The notes: generated from the sequence alone by a model not told the origin. Positions 16,172 to 25,223 are shown, counted from the stretch's first letter. The stretch: 30,068 nucleotides of DNA from JASSUD01 sp031963225 (GCA_031963225.1 JASSUD010000031.1:1-30068); one strand, 5' to 3'. Numbers and translations are program-made.

Positions 16172-18436
16172 TTATGCCCATCTCGTTGGTGCCAGGGACC
16201 CCGCTAATACGAAATTAACGCCACGCCTAGTTTCATACATAGAATCCGGGCTATGCCCTTTTTGATAATCGCCATCAAATTCCCAGAAACACTTGATGAA
16301 GTCTTGATCCATAGCTTGATCAGCAGACATTTTGCCTTTTTGAGAAGATGTGCTTTCTGCAGACTCATCTTTGGGCTTTTGCATATTAATAAAGCCTTCA
16401 CACAGCGCTGAAAGGTTGTTGCTCTCGATTAATTTATTAATAGCATCTCTGCGTGCGCTAGCTTTTGTATGTTGATCTTTAAATTGGCTATAGATATTAG
16501 GAATCTTGTTTTTAATTTCTTCGTAGGTCTTGTCTTTAACTTCTAAGTAATCTCTCTCGGCTCTAAAAACACACTTCATAAACTCGGATTGAATCTCCGA
16601 GCTTTTTCCGTCAGTTTTCAAAAATGCATTGAGCGTTTCTACGGTTAATGTATTACGCTTTGTGTTCCATTCTTCGCGCGCTTGCCTAAGTAGTTCGGCC
16701 ATCCGTACAGGATTTGCAAAAACTCTGGCCAGAACACCCATCACGCTTAAGGTCGCCTTACAGCTATGTGAAAAATCAGGCGCATTCACTGGCTTATCCG
16801 TAATAGACCGCCAGTCAGACTGCCAGCGGAAAAATTTAGCGTTATAGTTCTTATTCGTGTTTTCTGCCACAGCATTAAGGAATGTACGCCGCGCCTTTTC
16901 TTGCGCATCTATCCGTTTATGGGTCGCAGCTTGAAGTAGCGTACGCTCGTAAACCCCTAGAAAACGATCGGTCGCAACGATTAAGTTACGATCTACGGAA
17001 TCAGAGGGTAAATCACTCATCGGAGGTTGCGCCGACGACAGCATTGAAGACTGCTTGAGCGACAAAGTTGGAGACTGCGCCGGCGATGGAATGGCAGTCT
17101 TAAATTGCTCCATCGGAAACTCCATCCCCGTGCTCTGTCCTTCTAACGCCTTATACAATTGCGCATCTAGGTTGTTGAGCGGTGCTGTCAGATGGGGTTG
17201 CACCTGCGGCAGGTACTGATCAAGCTGCTGATCATAGCGTTTCTGCTCATCAGGCATATATAAAAATTGCTGTGAACATATCGCCATAGCAATACTGCCA
17301 AACATGCCACTAGCAAGCAAAACGCCAAGTACCACTGGATTAGCCAAAGCAGTAAACCCAGCCAATGCGGGTAAAGTAACCAATGCATTTTGAAAAATCG
17401 CGCTGCTACCATATAAGCTGGTACTAGCTAAAAAACCTAGGTTCCAACGATGAAAGCTATTTGCAAATTCTTCGCGATAGCGTGCTTCTTCTTGAATAGA
17501 CTCAAGGTAAGCAGTGACCATTTCCCTTTCTCGGTCTATATCAACGCTTAGTTTTTCTGGACTTGAGCCCATCGTCGCTATCTCTGCCGCCTCCGCTTTG
17601 TCCTCTACTCTCCGTACATACTCCTTGATGGCCTCTCTATCTGCTTGAGCCCACTTTCTCTCTTCTTTTGTTTTTGCATGAAAAGCCCTGCCCAGCCGCA
17701 CCGCGCTCATAGCAGCCCATATCCCCAAAGCTAGAGACAGTACTGAAGCGCTAATGGCAAAGCTTAAAGATATACCAGACCCAACGCCTATTACCAAAGT
17801 ACTGGTCATGGCCATCAGCACTATATGCGCACACAGCTCTACCAGCGTCTTATCGCGAATTGCCTTACCTGCACGCAAAGAAGCTTTTCCAATAGCTTCA
17901 TCGTGTGCATTCCTCTTCTCGCTGGCTGTAATCAAATTAAGTTCGTGCTCTTGTATTTCTTCAAATTTTTCGAAATATTTTTGTTCGAAGGATTGAGCAG
18001 TGTCTTTAGCTACGCTCTCAAGAAACGCACGTTTATTGCTTAATTCAACTTTGCGCTCGCCCGCGTCATCCTGCCCTTCATTGCCACCCTTTATCGCCAG
18101 CAGAGACAAGGTAAGAATAGATGCATCTATTCCCAGTGCCACTGAGCACTCTGTAAGCGTCTCTCCGGGAGAAATTAGCGAGGCGACGTACTCCATAGGC
18201 GCACTCTTAAGCAATAATCCAATGTTCTGGAGCTCTGTATATAGAGAAGATAGGCCACCCTGAAGAATTATTTTTGCGTAGCCAACGCCCCCAGCAAAAC
18301 CTTGCGTTGCTTCATCAAGGTCCAGTGGAGGTAATGCAGGAAGCCATGAAAAAAACGAATTAGAATTCGTTTTGGCAGGCTCTTGCATATGCCTTTGAGG
18401 GATGAAAGGGCCGGGAGCAGCTACAGGTGGTGACAT
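16172..18436 (-). CDS. Large orphan membrane and coiled-coil protein
   Basis: I recognise no family for this 754-residue protein. The start at 18436 is supported by AAAGGA six bases upstream. The N-terminus is polar with no signal peptide. Two hydrophobic regions stand out: about 199-246 (AHIVLMAMTSTLVIGVGSG and beyond, probably two passes) and about 332-393 (two or three passes). Each is flanked by long charged helices likely to form coiled coils (130-200, 250-330). A Ser/Pro/Gln-rich linker (about 440-475) leads to a soluble charged helical C-terminal half. Hydrophobic pairs set among coiled coils, without a signal peptide, is also the build of type III translocators and membrane-inserting effectors, so a host-membrane role is possible but unproven. 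The frame is open throughout, which argues for a real, selected gene. Confidence 0.72.
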   Translation of the reverse strand: MSPPVAAPGPFIPQRHMQEPAKTNSNSFFSWLPALPPLDLDEATQGFAGGVGYAKIILQGGLSSLYTELQNIGLLLKSAPMEYVASLISPGETLTECSVALGIDASILTLSLLAIKGGNEGQDDAGERKVELSNKRAFLESVAKDTAQSFEQKYFEKFEEIQEHELNLITASEKRNAHDEAIGKASLRAGKAIRDKTLVELCAHIVLMAMTSTLVIGVGSGISLSFAISASVLSLALGIWAAMSAVRLGRAFHAKTKEERKWAQADREAIKEYVRRVEDKAEAAEIATMGSSPEKLSVDIDREREMVTAYLESIQEEARYREEFANSFHRWNLGFLASTSLYGSSAIFQNALVTLPALAGFTALANPVVLGVLLASGMFGSIAMAICSQQFLYMPDEQKRYDQQLDQYLPQVQPHLTAPLNNLDAQLYKALEGQSTGMEFPMEQFKTAIPSPAQSPTLSLKQSSMLSSAQPPMSDLPSDSVDRNLIVATDRFLGVYERTLLQAATHKRIDAQEKARRTFLNAVAENTNKNYNAKFFRWQSDWRSITDKPVNAPDFSHSCKATLSVMGVLARVFANPVRMAELLRQAREEWNTKRNTLTVETLNAFLKTDGKSSEIQSEFMKCVFRAERDYLEVKDKTYEEIKNKIPNIYSQFKDQHTKASARRDAINKLIESNNLSALCEGFINMQKPKDESAESTSSQKGKMSADQAMDQDFIKCFWEFDGDYQKGHSPDSMYETRRGVNFVLAGSLAPTRWA

Positions 18437-18615
18437 CTAGGATCCTTTAGATGAATCAAGCTAAGAGGAAAAATCAGGTTTAAAAACCAAGCGAACTAAA
18501 ATAGGTACTACTAATCTACGTGCCTTACCTCATCCAAAAGCAGATGGCGTAAATAAGGCCTATATTTTTTAAGTTGCTGTGTGCCTGCGCAACGGGAGAA
18601 ATCTGAATGCCAGAA

Positions 18616-18673
18616 AAAAATAGGGGGAATCGTATTTTTCGAAACACGTCCCTCCGAAAGATACCCTATTTTT
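18616..18673. other. Inverted repeat in the 16172-18436 / 18821-19882 intergenic region
   Basis: AAAAATAGGG (18616-18625) pairs with CCCTATTTTT (18664-18673) around 38 bases. The second arm ends in T, so it could terminate plus-strand transcription or fold as part of a leader. The rest of the 384-base divergent gap (18437-18820) is A/T-rich and without an ORF. Near its end is a fragment of an R2 repeat. It must hold the promoters of both flanking genes, but no convincing boxes were picked out. Confidence 0.4.
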
Positions 18674-18771
18674 ACATCGTCTTAAGAATATATCCTATCA
18701 GGTCTTTCCCTCTTACATATCGGAATTTTTTACTTTTCGCATGCAGGCCTGCGTTTTACTGATCATTTACC

Positions 18772-18790
18772 GAGGGCGTGCCCTCAATTA
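18772..18790. repeat. Single R2 end
   Basis: AGGGCGTGCCCTCAATT is identical to the left tip of the R2 copy at 4016, and then the match stops. It lies about 30 bases before the PerM-family start codon. It is either a relic of a deleted element or a solo end. Confidence 0.6.
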
Positions 18791-18820
18791 TATTTTCACT
18801 GAACATCGATATCGGATTCT

Positions 18821-19882
18821 ATGGCCTCCACGCCCTCTACCTCTGCATCTACAAAGAAAATTATCTACACCGCTTTAGGCCTCGCCGCATTAGGTCTAAT
18901 TTTATGGAGACTTGGCCCTGTCCTCTGGCCATTTCTGCTAGGCGCCCTTGTAGCCTATGTTTTACATCCGGGTGTGGAGTGGCTTGCTCGACACAAAGTG
19001 CCTCGCGCGCTGTCTGTTCTGCTCATGATGCTATTTTTGCTATGCGCATCGGTGAGCGTTATATTTTTGGAATACGCGGTAATCCAAAAAGAAGCCCCAC
19101 GTATACAGCAGCAGGTATCGCAACTTTTATCCAATTCCCATAAAACACTCTCCCCTTTGCTCGCACAAGCAGGCCTAGAAGTCGGCAATGTCAAAGCTTG
19201 GGTTACAGAACAGTTCTCTAGCCATAGTGGCGCGGTATTTTCTACGCTATGGAAATCTATCTACACTAGCGGGACCGTAGCTATCGCGTTTTTTGGTGCC
19301 GTTTTTATGCTGCCTTTAGTCATTTATTACATGTTGCATGACTGGCATTTACTCAAAAAGCGCGCTCAAAATCTTATCCCACAGCGCTGGTTACATAAAA
19401 CCAATAAGCTCACAGGCGAAATGGATGCGCTGCTTTCGCAATATTTGCGCGGTCAATTACTAGTGCTGGTATTACTTGCGATCTATTACGCGGTCAGTCT
19501 CTCGTTAAGCGGGTTAGGCACTGCCATACCCATTGGCATTTTTACGGGCGTCGCAATCCTCATACCTTATGTGGGCTATTTTCTAGGCTTTGGTTTAGCT
19601 GCATTCGCTGCTTTTTTAGAATTTGGCGGGGGATGGCATGTAGGTGCTGTTGTACTCATTTACGCAATTGGGCAAATTCTTGAAAGTTCCTTCCTCACGC
19701 CACGACTAGTAGGAGAGCGCCTGGGTCTACACCCTCTGGCGGCTATTTTTTCTTTACTGGTTTTTGGTCAATTATTAGGCTTTTTAGGAATTATTATCGC
19801 GCTCCCAACCACGGCTATGCTCGTTATTGCGCTACGAGAACTTCACATACGCTACCTTAATAGCTCTTTGTATAAAAGGTAG
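18821..19882 (+). CDS. PerM/AI-2E family transporter-like membrane protein
   Basis: This 353-residue polytopic inner-membrane protein has the family layout. There is an N-terminal pair of membrane segments (about 13-55), with ALSVLLMMLFLLCASVSVIFLEYAV next. A soluble amphipathic region follows (QKEAPRIQQQVSQLL to about 125), then a cluster of C-terminal segments with GVAILIPYVGYFLGF and the signature LTPRLVGERLGLHPLAAIFSLLVFGQLLGFLGIIIALP. Substrates vary across the family (AI-2, ions); specificity cannot be read here. It ends RYLNSSLYKR with its TAG inside an R1 arm. It is convergent with gapA. Confidence 0.88.
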   Translation: MASTPSTSASTKKIIYTALGLAALGLILWRLGPVLWPFLLGALVAYVLHPGVEWLARHKVPRALSVLLMMLFLLCASVSVIFLEYAVIQKEAPRIQQQVSQLLSNSHKTLSPLLAQAGLEVGNVKAWVTEQFSSHSGAVFSTLWKSIYTSGTVAIAFFGAVFMLPLVIYYMLHDWHLLKKRAQNLIPQRWLHKTNKLTGEMDALLSQYLRGQLLVLVLLAIYYAVSLSLSGLGTAIPIGIFTGVAILIPYVGYFLGFGLAAFAAFLEFGGGWHVGAVVLIYAIGQILESSFLTPRLVGERLGLHPLAAIFSLLVFGQLLGFLGIIIALPTTAMLVIALRELHIRYLNSSLYKR

Positions 19883-19910
19883 GTTGGTGGTGAGGCACGA
19901 ACCTACAACA
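19878..19910 (+). repeat. Solo R1 arm between convergent genes
   Basis: GGTAGGTTGGTGGTGAGGC begins at 19878. The 3' half is altered (ACCTACAAC instead of ACCCCAAC), so the hairpin is weakened. It fills nearly all of the 35-base gap between the PerM-family stop and the gapA stop and includes the PerM-family TAG. No core or partner arm is present. Confidence 0.8.
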
Positions 19911-19917
19911 AATTGCA

Positions 19918-20949
19918 TTAACCGAATGCTATGCAGGTATCTAACATACGGTTAGAAAAGCCCCATTCGTTGTCATACCAGCTCGACACTTTCACCAACC
20001 GGCCACTGACTTTGGTTAATGGCGCATCAAAAATAGAAGAAGCGGGATTATGATTAAAATCGCTCGATACTAATGGCCCATCGCTGTAAGCCAAAATGCC
20101 TTTGAGAGGCCCTTCAGATGCGCTTTTTAGAATCGCGTTCACTTCTTCTACTTGCGTGTCTTTGCTGGCAATAAACGAGAGATCCACAATAGAGACATTG
20201 ATGGTGGGCACACGAATAGCAAAGCCATCTAAGCGCCCATTTAGCTCAGGAAGCACTAAACCCACTGCTGAGGCAGCACCGGTCTTCGTAGGGATCATAT
20301 TGTGCGTAGCAGAACGCGCACGGCGTAGATCTTCATGATAGACATCTGTCAGCACCTGATCATTGGTATAAGAGTGGATGGTAGTCATTAATCCATTCAC
20401 GATACCGAGATGTTCATGCAAAGGCTGTACTAATGGAGCCAAACAATTGGTTGTGCAAGAAGCATTCGAGATGACGGTGTGCTCTTTTTTCAATGTGTGG
20501 TGATTCACACCATACACAATCGTTGCATCCACATCCTTCCCACCTGGTGCAGAAATAATGACTTTTTTAGCACCTGCTTGAATGTGCGCGCTGGCTTTTT
20601 CTTTGGTGGTAAAAAAACCGGTGCACTCAAAGACCACATCAATATTGAGCTCACGCCATGGCAACGCAGCAGGATTGCGCTCTGCAAATACTCGAATGGT
20701 ATCTGCAGGGCGGCCTGCAGCCTGATCCTGGTCACTGTGAATGACTAGATGGTTATCTTTTACCGATACGGTTCCAGGAAAGCGGCCGTGCGTAGTGTCG
20801 TACTGGGTCAAATGCGCATTGGTACTGGCTTGCCCCAAATCATTAATTGCAACGATTTGAAGGTCATGCTTCTTGTTTGCTTCATAAAAAGCCCTTAATG
20901 TGTTTCGACCAATCCGGCCATAGCCATTGATAGCAACGCGAAGAGTCAT
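19918..20949 (-). CDS. gapA: Glyceraldehyde-3-phosphate dehydrogenase
   Basis: This NAD-dependent glycolytic enzyme interconverts glyceraldehyde 3-phosphate and 1,3-bisphosphoglycerate. I start it at 20949 (MTLRVAINGYGRIGR), where AGGAAAGA precedes the ATG. The longer ORF to 21024 only reads through an R1 repeat. This gives 343 residues. The Rossmann motif is INGYGRIGRN (7-16), the catalytic cysteine is C165 in SNASCTTNCLAPL, the base is H192 in TTIHSYTNDQ, and the C-terminal SWYDNEWGFSNRML is the family signature. It lies downstream of tkt on the same strand, separated by an R1 cluster. Together they show an active central carbon pathway. Confidence 0.97.
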   Translation of the reverse strand: MTLRVAINGYGRIGRNTLRAFYEANKKHDLQIVAINDLGQASTNAHLTQYDTTHGRFPGTVSVKDNHLVIHSDQDQAAGRPADTIRVFAERNPAALPWRELNIDVVFECTGFFTTKEKASAHIQAGAKKVIISAPGGKDVDATIVYGVNHHTLKKEHTVISNASCTTNCLAPLVQPLHEHLGIVNGLMTTIHSYTNDQVLTDVYHEDLRRARSATHNMIPTKTGAASAVGLVLPELNGRLDGFAIRVPTINVSIVDLSFIASKDTQVEEVNAILKSASEGPLKGILAYSDGPLVSSDFNHNPASSIFDAPLTKVSGRLVKVSSWYDNEWGFSNRMLDTCIAFG

Positions 20950-20982
20950 GACATTCTTTCCTTTTTTTAGTGCTTGATAATT

Positions 20983-21202
20983 GGTAGGTTGGTGGCGAGG
21001 TACGAACCCCAACATGATGACCACGGTCCTTTTAAAACCTGCATATACAGGCCAAAAGCGATGGTTAAGAGTTGGTGGTATGCATGTTGGGGTTCGTGCC
21101 TCACCGCCAACTTACTGTTCTAAAATCTGTATATGCTTTAAAAACGATGGTTCAAAGTCTGTGGCGCGCATGTTGGGGTTCGTGCCTCACCACCAACCTA
21201 CA
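20983..21202. repeat. R1 cluster: full unit plus second core and arm
   Basis: A plus arm at 20983-21016 (loop CGAGGTACGA), a core, a minus arm at 21082-21116, a second core (CTAAAATCTGTATATGC onward) and a minus arm at 21168-21202 make a one-and-a-half unit array. All three arms are of the GAGGCACGA loop type. The tkt stop codon lies in the last arm. The array separates tkt from gapA and may form hairpins in a shared transcript. Confidence 0.86.
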
Positions 21203-23252
21203 TGGCATCCACTGCTTGTTGTGCAGTTTGTACTACGTGATCTACGGTAAAGTTAAAGTGTTTGAATAGCACGGAGGCCGGGGCGGATTCGCCAAATCGG
21301 TCAATCCCTACTACGGCACCTTCTAGACCCACATATTTACGCCAGAAGTCGCTCACGCCCGCTTCGATCGCAACGCGCACCACCCCTTTTGGCAAAACTT
21401 GTTCACGCCATTGAGCAGATTGTCGATCAAATACCGTTGTAGAAGGCATAGAGACCACGCGCGCGGCTATCCCTTTTTGCGCTAGAGGGCCGATAGATGC
21501 CAAAGCCAGCTCTACTTCCGAGCCTGTAGCTATCAAAATGATGCGCTTTACAGGTGGCTGTGCATGCTTTGCTGCATCAACCCAGTCACGTAGGATATAG
21601 CCGCCTTTTGCAATATCAGCACGCAGCGCACTATCACGTGCAATAAAAGGAAGGTTTTGTCGGCTAAAAATGAGGCAAGACGGGCCACGATGCTCAACCG
21701 ATTGCACCCAAGCCACCATAGTTTCCACCGTATCTGCTGGACGCCACACGTCTAAACCAGGAATCAGTCGCAGACAGGCCACATGCTCAACAGACTGATG
21801 GGTAGGGCCATCTTCTCCCAAACCAATCGAATCATGCGTAAAGACAAAAAGCGCATGCGCTTGCATCAGTGCTGCTACTCGCAAAGCATTGCGGCTGTAA
21901 TCTGAAAAAGTTAAAAAGGTGCCACCAAATGGGAGATATCCTCCATGTAGGGCTACTCCATTGAGCGCTGCGCTCATTCCAAATTCACGTACACCGTAGT
22001 GAATATAGTTTCCTGCTTGTAGGCCATGTTTTGTTGCATGTACCGATTTTGCTGTGGGCCAGTTTGTGAGATTAGACCCGGTTAAATCTGCTGAACCGCC
22101 TAAAAATTCTGGAAGAATCGTTGCGAGGTTGCCAATGGCCTGCTGCGAGGCTTTTCGGGTTGCGAGCGTTTCCTCTTTTGCATTGCACTGCTCAATGGCA
22201 GCATCTGCATGCTGACGCCAGCCGGTCGGGAGATCACCACGCATCCGGCGCTCAAATTCAGCTGCTTTTTCTGGATAGTGTGCGCGATAAGCTTCAAAAC
22301 GTGCCTTCCATGCACTCTCAGCTGCATGCCCTCGTGCCTGTGCGTCCCACGCTTCATATAGATCTTTAGGAATTTCAAAAGGCGCAAAAGGCCAATCCAT
22401 AGCAGCGCGTGTGGCTGCAATTTCAGCAGCACCTAGAGGAGCGCCGTGGATATCATGCCCACCTGCTTTATTAGGAGCACCTTGACCAATAATAGTTTTA
22501 CAACAAATTAAACTGGGGCGATCAGTGTGTTTAGCTGCTTCAATTGCAGCACAAACCGCATGCGCATCATGTCCATCCACATCGCGAAATACTTGCCAGC
22601 CATACGCCTCAAAACGCTTAGGCGTGTCATCAGCAAACCAGCCTTCCACATCACCGTCTATCGAAATACCATTGTCATCGTACAGTGCGATGAGTTTATT
22701 TAACTTTAGGGTTCCAGCAATCGAAGCGGCCTCGTGCGAAATCCCTTCCATCAAACAACCGTCGCCTACAAATACGTAGGTGTGATGATCAACAATGCGC
22801 AGATCAGGCTCATTGGCAGGATTAAATTCTGCTGCGAGCAAACTCTCAGCCAGCGCCATACCCACGGCATTGCCTAAGCCTTGCCCCAGCGGACCTGTCG
22901 TCGTTTCTACACCAGGAGTGATGCCTACCTCTGGATGGCCAGGTGTTTTACTATGTAGCTGACGGAAATTTTTTAATTGTTCTATCGGCAAGTCATAACC
23001 TGTGAGATGCAGCAATGCATACAGTAGCATCGAGCCATGGCCATTCGATAGAATAAAACGGTCTCGATCTGCCCAGTGAGGATTTGCTGGGTTATGTTTT
23101 AGGTGGCCGTGCCAGAGTGCAAGCCCCACCTCAGCCATGCCCATAGGCATGCCTGGATGACCTGAATTTGCTTGCTGTACCGCGTCCATTGCAAGCGCGC
23201 GAATAGCATCAGCCATCCTGCGAAGAGTATGAGGGGAGGAGAGCAGAGACAT
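21198..23252 (-). CDS. tkt: Transketolase
   Basis: This thiamine-diphosphate enzyme of the pentose phosphate pathway moves two-carbon units between sugar phosphates. I place the start at 23252 (MSLLSSPHTLRRMADAIRALAMDAVQQANSGHPG...). The 25 extra codons upstream (MWYLPSLSRQ and beyond) do not fit the family and lack support. This gives 684 residues. Seen are SGHPGMPMGMAE, FILSNGHGSMLLYALLHLTGYDL, the ThDP motif GDGCLMEG (163-170) through DDNGISIDG, the pyrimidine-domain motif FTHDSIGLGEDGPTHQSVEH, and the C-terminal domain with TGSEVELA. It ends AVDAM followed by TAG from an R1 arm. It is divergent from rsmE across about 170 bases. Confidence 0.97.
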   Translation of the reverse strand: MSLLSSPHTLRRMADAIRALAMDAVQQANSGHPGMPMGMAEVGLALWHGHLKHNPANPHWADRDRFILSNGHGSMLLYALLHLTGYDLPIEQLKNFRQLHSKTPGHPEVGITPGVETTTGPLGQGLGNAVGMALAESLLAAEFNPANEPDLRIVDHHTYVFVGDGCLMEGISHEAASIAGTLKLNKLIALYDDNGISIDGDVEGWFADDTPKRFEAYGWQVFRDVDGHDAHAVCAAIEAAKHTDRPSLICCKTIIGQGAPNKAGGHDIHGAPLGAAEIAATRAAMDWPFAPFEIPKDLYEAWDAQARGHAAESAWKARFEAYRAHYPEKAAEFERRMRGDLPTGWRQHADAAIEQCNAKEETLATRKASQQAIGNLATILPEFLGGSADLTGSNLTNWPTAKSVHATKHGLQAGNYIHYGVREFGMSAALNGVALHGGYLPFGGTFLTFSDYSRNALRVAALMQAHALFVFTHDSIGLGEDGPTHQSVEHVACLRLIPGLDVWRPADTVETMVAWVQSVEHRGPSCLIFSRQNLPFIARDSALRADIAKGGYILRDWVDAAKHAQPPVKRIILIATGSEVELALASIGPLAQKGIAARVVSMPSTTVFDRQSAQWREQVLPKGVVRVAIEAGVSDFWRKYVGLEGAVVGIDRFGESAPASVLFKHFNFTVDHVVQTAQQAVDAM

Positions 23253-23421
23253 AAAAGTAGATAATAAGTAAAGCAAAAAAATGCGTGTGGAATGCACCTG
23301 CCTGGATAGGCTGGGCAAATACCACACTTAGAAAAAGTACTTATAGAAGATAACAGACAAATCCCAATCGTGTCGATTACACTGCACGCACTGCCCATCA
23401 ATAAACTAGGAGAATCGTGTC

Positions 23422-24210
23422 GTGGCGCCTTCCAGCCCCCGTTTTTTTGTCCCACTACGATTAGAGTGCGGCACTACGCTGAGTCTGCCTGAAGAGACGG
23501 TTCGACATATTCATGTCTTACGCTTGAACCCAGACGATACCGTCACGCTTTTTAATGGCGAAAAAGGCGAGTGTACCGCTAGACTTCAGAAAATCACTCA
23601 AAAAGAGGTGATAGTCTCTATAGAGACCCATGTACCACGCGAGGCTGAAGCCCCCTACCCCATCACCTTGGCACAAGGAATTGCTGGGCAGAGCAAAATG
23701 GAATGGCTTATTGAAAAAGCAGTCGAGCTGGGTATTGCTGAAATAACCCCTTTAATGACGGCGAGAAGTGTTGTGCGCTTAGATGCAGCACGGGCAGCAA
23801 AACGCCAGGCACGCTGGCAGCATATTGTGCAGGCTGCCTCTGAACAATGTGGCCGTAATCGTTTAGCAGTAGTGAATAAACCTACTACGCCCGATGAATG
23901 GCTTAGCGCATTGCCTGCCCATACTGTAAAAAACACACAAAACACCGATCCAAATAGGCTGCCCTGCCCTACTCGATTACTGCTTTCTCCTCATGCTACA
24001 CAAGGGTTAGCAAGTTTGAAGACCTTTCAGGTTCCACCAGTAGGAACGCCGATTATCGTACTGATTGGTCCAGAAGGAGGCTTCACTCCAGCAGAAGAAA
24101 ACGCGGCAATCGCACAGGGATTCACCGCGTTTCATTTAGGACCGCGCATTCTTCGTACAGAAACCGCGGGTATCGCAACATTAGCAAGCCTAGCCATGTG
24201 TTGGATGTAG
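23422..24210 (+). CDS. rsmE: 16S rRNA (uracil-1498-N3)-methyltransferase RsmE
   Basis: This SPOUT-fold enzyme methylates U1498 of 16S rRNA using S-adenosylmethionine. The GTG start at 23422 has AGGAG nine bases upstream. At 262 residues it is near the usual length. An N-terminal PUA-like domain (RHIHVLRLNPDDTVTLFNG) is followed by the knotted domain with GQSKMEWLIEKAVELGI, then GPEGGFTPAEE (216-226) and LGPRILRTETA (239-249), which form the SAM knot. A stretch of about 25 residues (AHTVKNTQNTDPNRLP) is a variable loop. It converges with the barstar-like gene, their stops being 13 bases apart. Confidence 0.95.
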   Translation: MAPSSPRFFVPLRLECGTTLSLPEETVRHIHVLRLNPDDTVTLFNGEKGECTARLQKITQKEVIVSIETHVPREAEAPYPITLAQGIAGQSKMEWLIEKAVELGIAEITPLMTARSVVRLDAARAAKRQARWQHIVQAASEQCGRNRLAVVNKPTTPDEWLSALPAHTVKNTQNTDPNRLPCPTRLLLSPHATQGLASLKTFQVPPVGTPIIVLIGPEGGFTPAEENAAIAQGFTAFHLGPRILRTETAGIATLASLAMCWM

Positions 24211-24223
24211 CAATAACCATCTG

Positions 24224-24820
24224 CTAATTGTTCGTTAACGCAAAAGAGTAAAAAACCCGAAAACATACCGCACGCTCCGCCCAAAATTCAGCAGCATCTC
24301 GAAATACATCGAGCAGGATTTCTCTAGCTTCTTTATCGAATTTTTGGGCTGACGGTAAACCTTCTAACATCACCACAAAGCCAGGCTGAGGCCCCGCTTT
24401 GTCTATTTCTTCCGTGAGCGCTGCGCGCAGCGCATCATAATTTTTTCCGCAAGCTTTTGGAAAAAACAGTGCCTTTGCAATTGCGGCCAGTACTTCTGAT
24501 TTTGTTTTTGCTTCACCACCATGCGCATATAAAAAATGGTGGCCTAAGCGAGAGGCTTCTTTTGCAAGATCAGGACCTTTAAAAGCGCGAATCGACTGCA
24601 CGATATTAGACCGAACACTTTTAAAAATTCCGCCGGGAGTCTCGCGACTAACAAGAGTAGACCCTTGCGGCGCCACTATATTTTTAGAAGGAGTGCGAGA
24701 TTTCGGATGATTCAACTCATATTGGCGCATCAGCATCACGCGATGAAAAAGGTTGTTAACGGCCGTGCTTCCTAAATCTTTAGAAGCATGTAGGCCATGC
24801 ATGGAAAGGTTATCGCTCAT
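24224..24820 (-). CDS. Barstar-like protein
   Basis: This 198-residue protein (from ATG 24820; a GTG at 24835 would add five residues) has a C-terminal barstar (barnase inhibitor) fold. The segment FFPKACGKNYDALRAALTE is followed by PGFVVMLEGLPSAQKFDKEAREILLDVFRDAAEFWAER and ends RVFYSFALTN. Barstar itself is about 90 residues; here an N-terminal extension of about 100 residues (PGGIFKSVRSNIVQSIRAFKGPDL and the like) is added. Such extended barstar-family proteins are common in Burkholderia chromosomes without a partnered RNase. No barnase-like gene lies nearby, so an antitoxin role is not supported here. It may bind an unknown RNase or serve elsewhere. Confidence 0.78.
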   Translation of the reverse strand: MSDNLSMHGLHASKDLGSTAVNNLFHRVMLMRQYELNHPKSRTPSKNIVAPQGSTLVSRETPGGIFKSVRSNIVQSIRAFKGPDLAKEASRLGHHFLYAHGGEAKTKSEVLAAIAKALFFPKACGKNYDALRAALTEEIDKAGPQPGFVVMLEGLPSAQKFDKEAREILLDVFRDAAEFWAERAVCFRVFYSFALTNN

Positions 24821-24864
24821 ACCATCGTCATCCACAAAGTATTCGAAACACCTGTTCTGCGATC

Positions 24865-24888
24865 AGCCAAAATGCCCCCATTTTGGCT
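24865..24888. other. Short perfect hairpin beside an R2 element
   Basis: AGCCAAAATG (24865-24874) and CATTTTGGCT (24879-24888) form a 10-base stem with a CCCC loop. It abuts the left tip of the R2 copy. There is no T run, so a terminator is unlikely. It is upstream of the barstar-like gene and could be a protein-binding site or a target preferred by R2. Confidence 0.4.
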
Positions 24889-25030
24889 AGGGTGTGTCCT
24901 CAATTGCCCCAAAGGGCCCATCTTTGAGGTCGTGCGGTGCTCAGGATCCTCACTGTACTCAAGTACAGTTCCGGTCACAGCGCTTGCTCCCCCAAATATG
25001 AACCCTTTGGGGCAATTGAGGACACACCCT
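24888..25030. repeat. R2 MITE-like element, full copy 2
   Basis: There are perfect 28-base terminal inverted repeats at 24889-24916 and 25003-25030, running from AGGGTGTGTCCTCAATTGCC to CCAAAGGG. The 86-base middle has a TGTACTCAAGTACA palindrome. No coding capacity is visible. The element is inverted relative to the copy at 4016-4161, which is clearly older (imperfect ends). The flanking gap 25031-25223 holds only A/T-rich sequence. Confidence 0.88.
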
Positions 25031-25223
25031 GGTGCGGCGCACACAATTTCATCTACCTGCCAGCTTTAGGGCCTGCCCTAGCCTTTTATGCGCCAATCTC
25101 AGAACTTATCTAAGAGAAAATTCAGGACTATATGAAGTCTTTTTTAGCAATTACTAATATTGCTATAGAAAAGTGCAAGAATATCTTTATTAAGTACTAG
25201 AAGCAACACGGCTATGAAACCTG

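Noticed and set aside
23253..23327. Transketolase start at 23327
   Set aside because: The extra 25 residues do not resemble transketolase N-termini. The internal start gives the standard sequence.
24224..24820. A barnase-barstar toxin-antitoxin pair
   Set aside because: Only the barstar-like part is present; neighbours are rsmE and a repeat, and no RNase-like ORF lies nearby.
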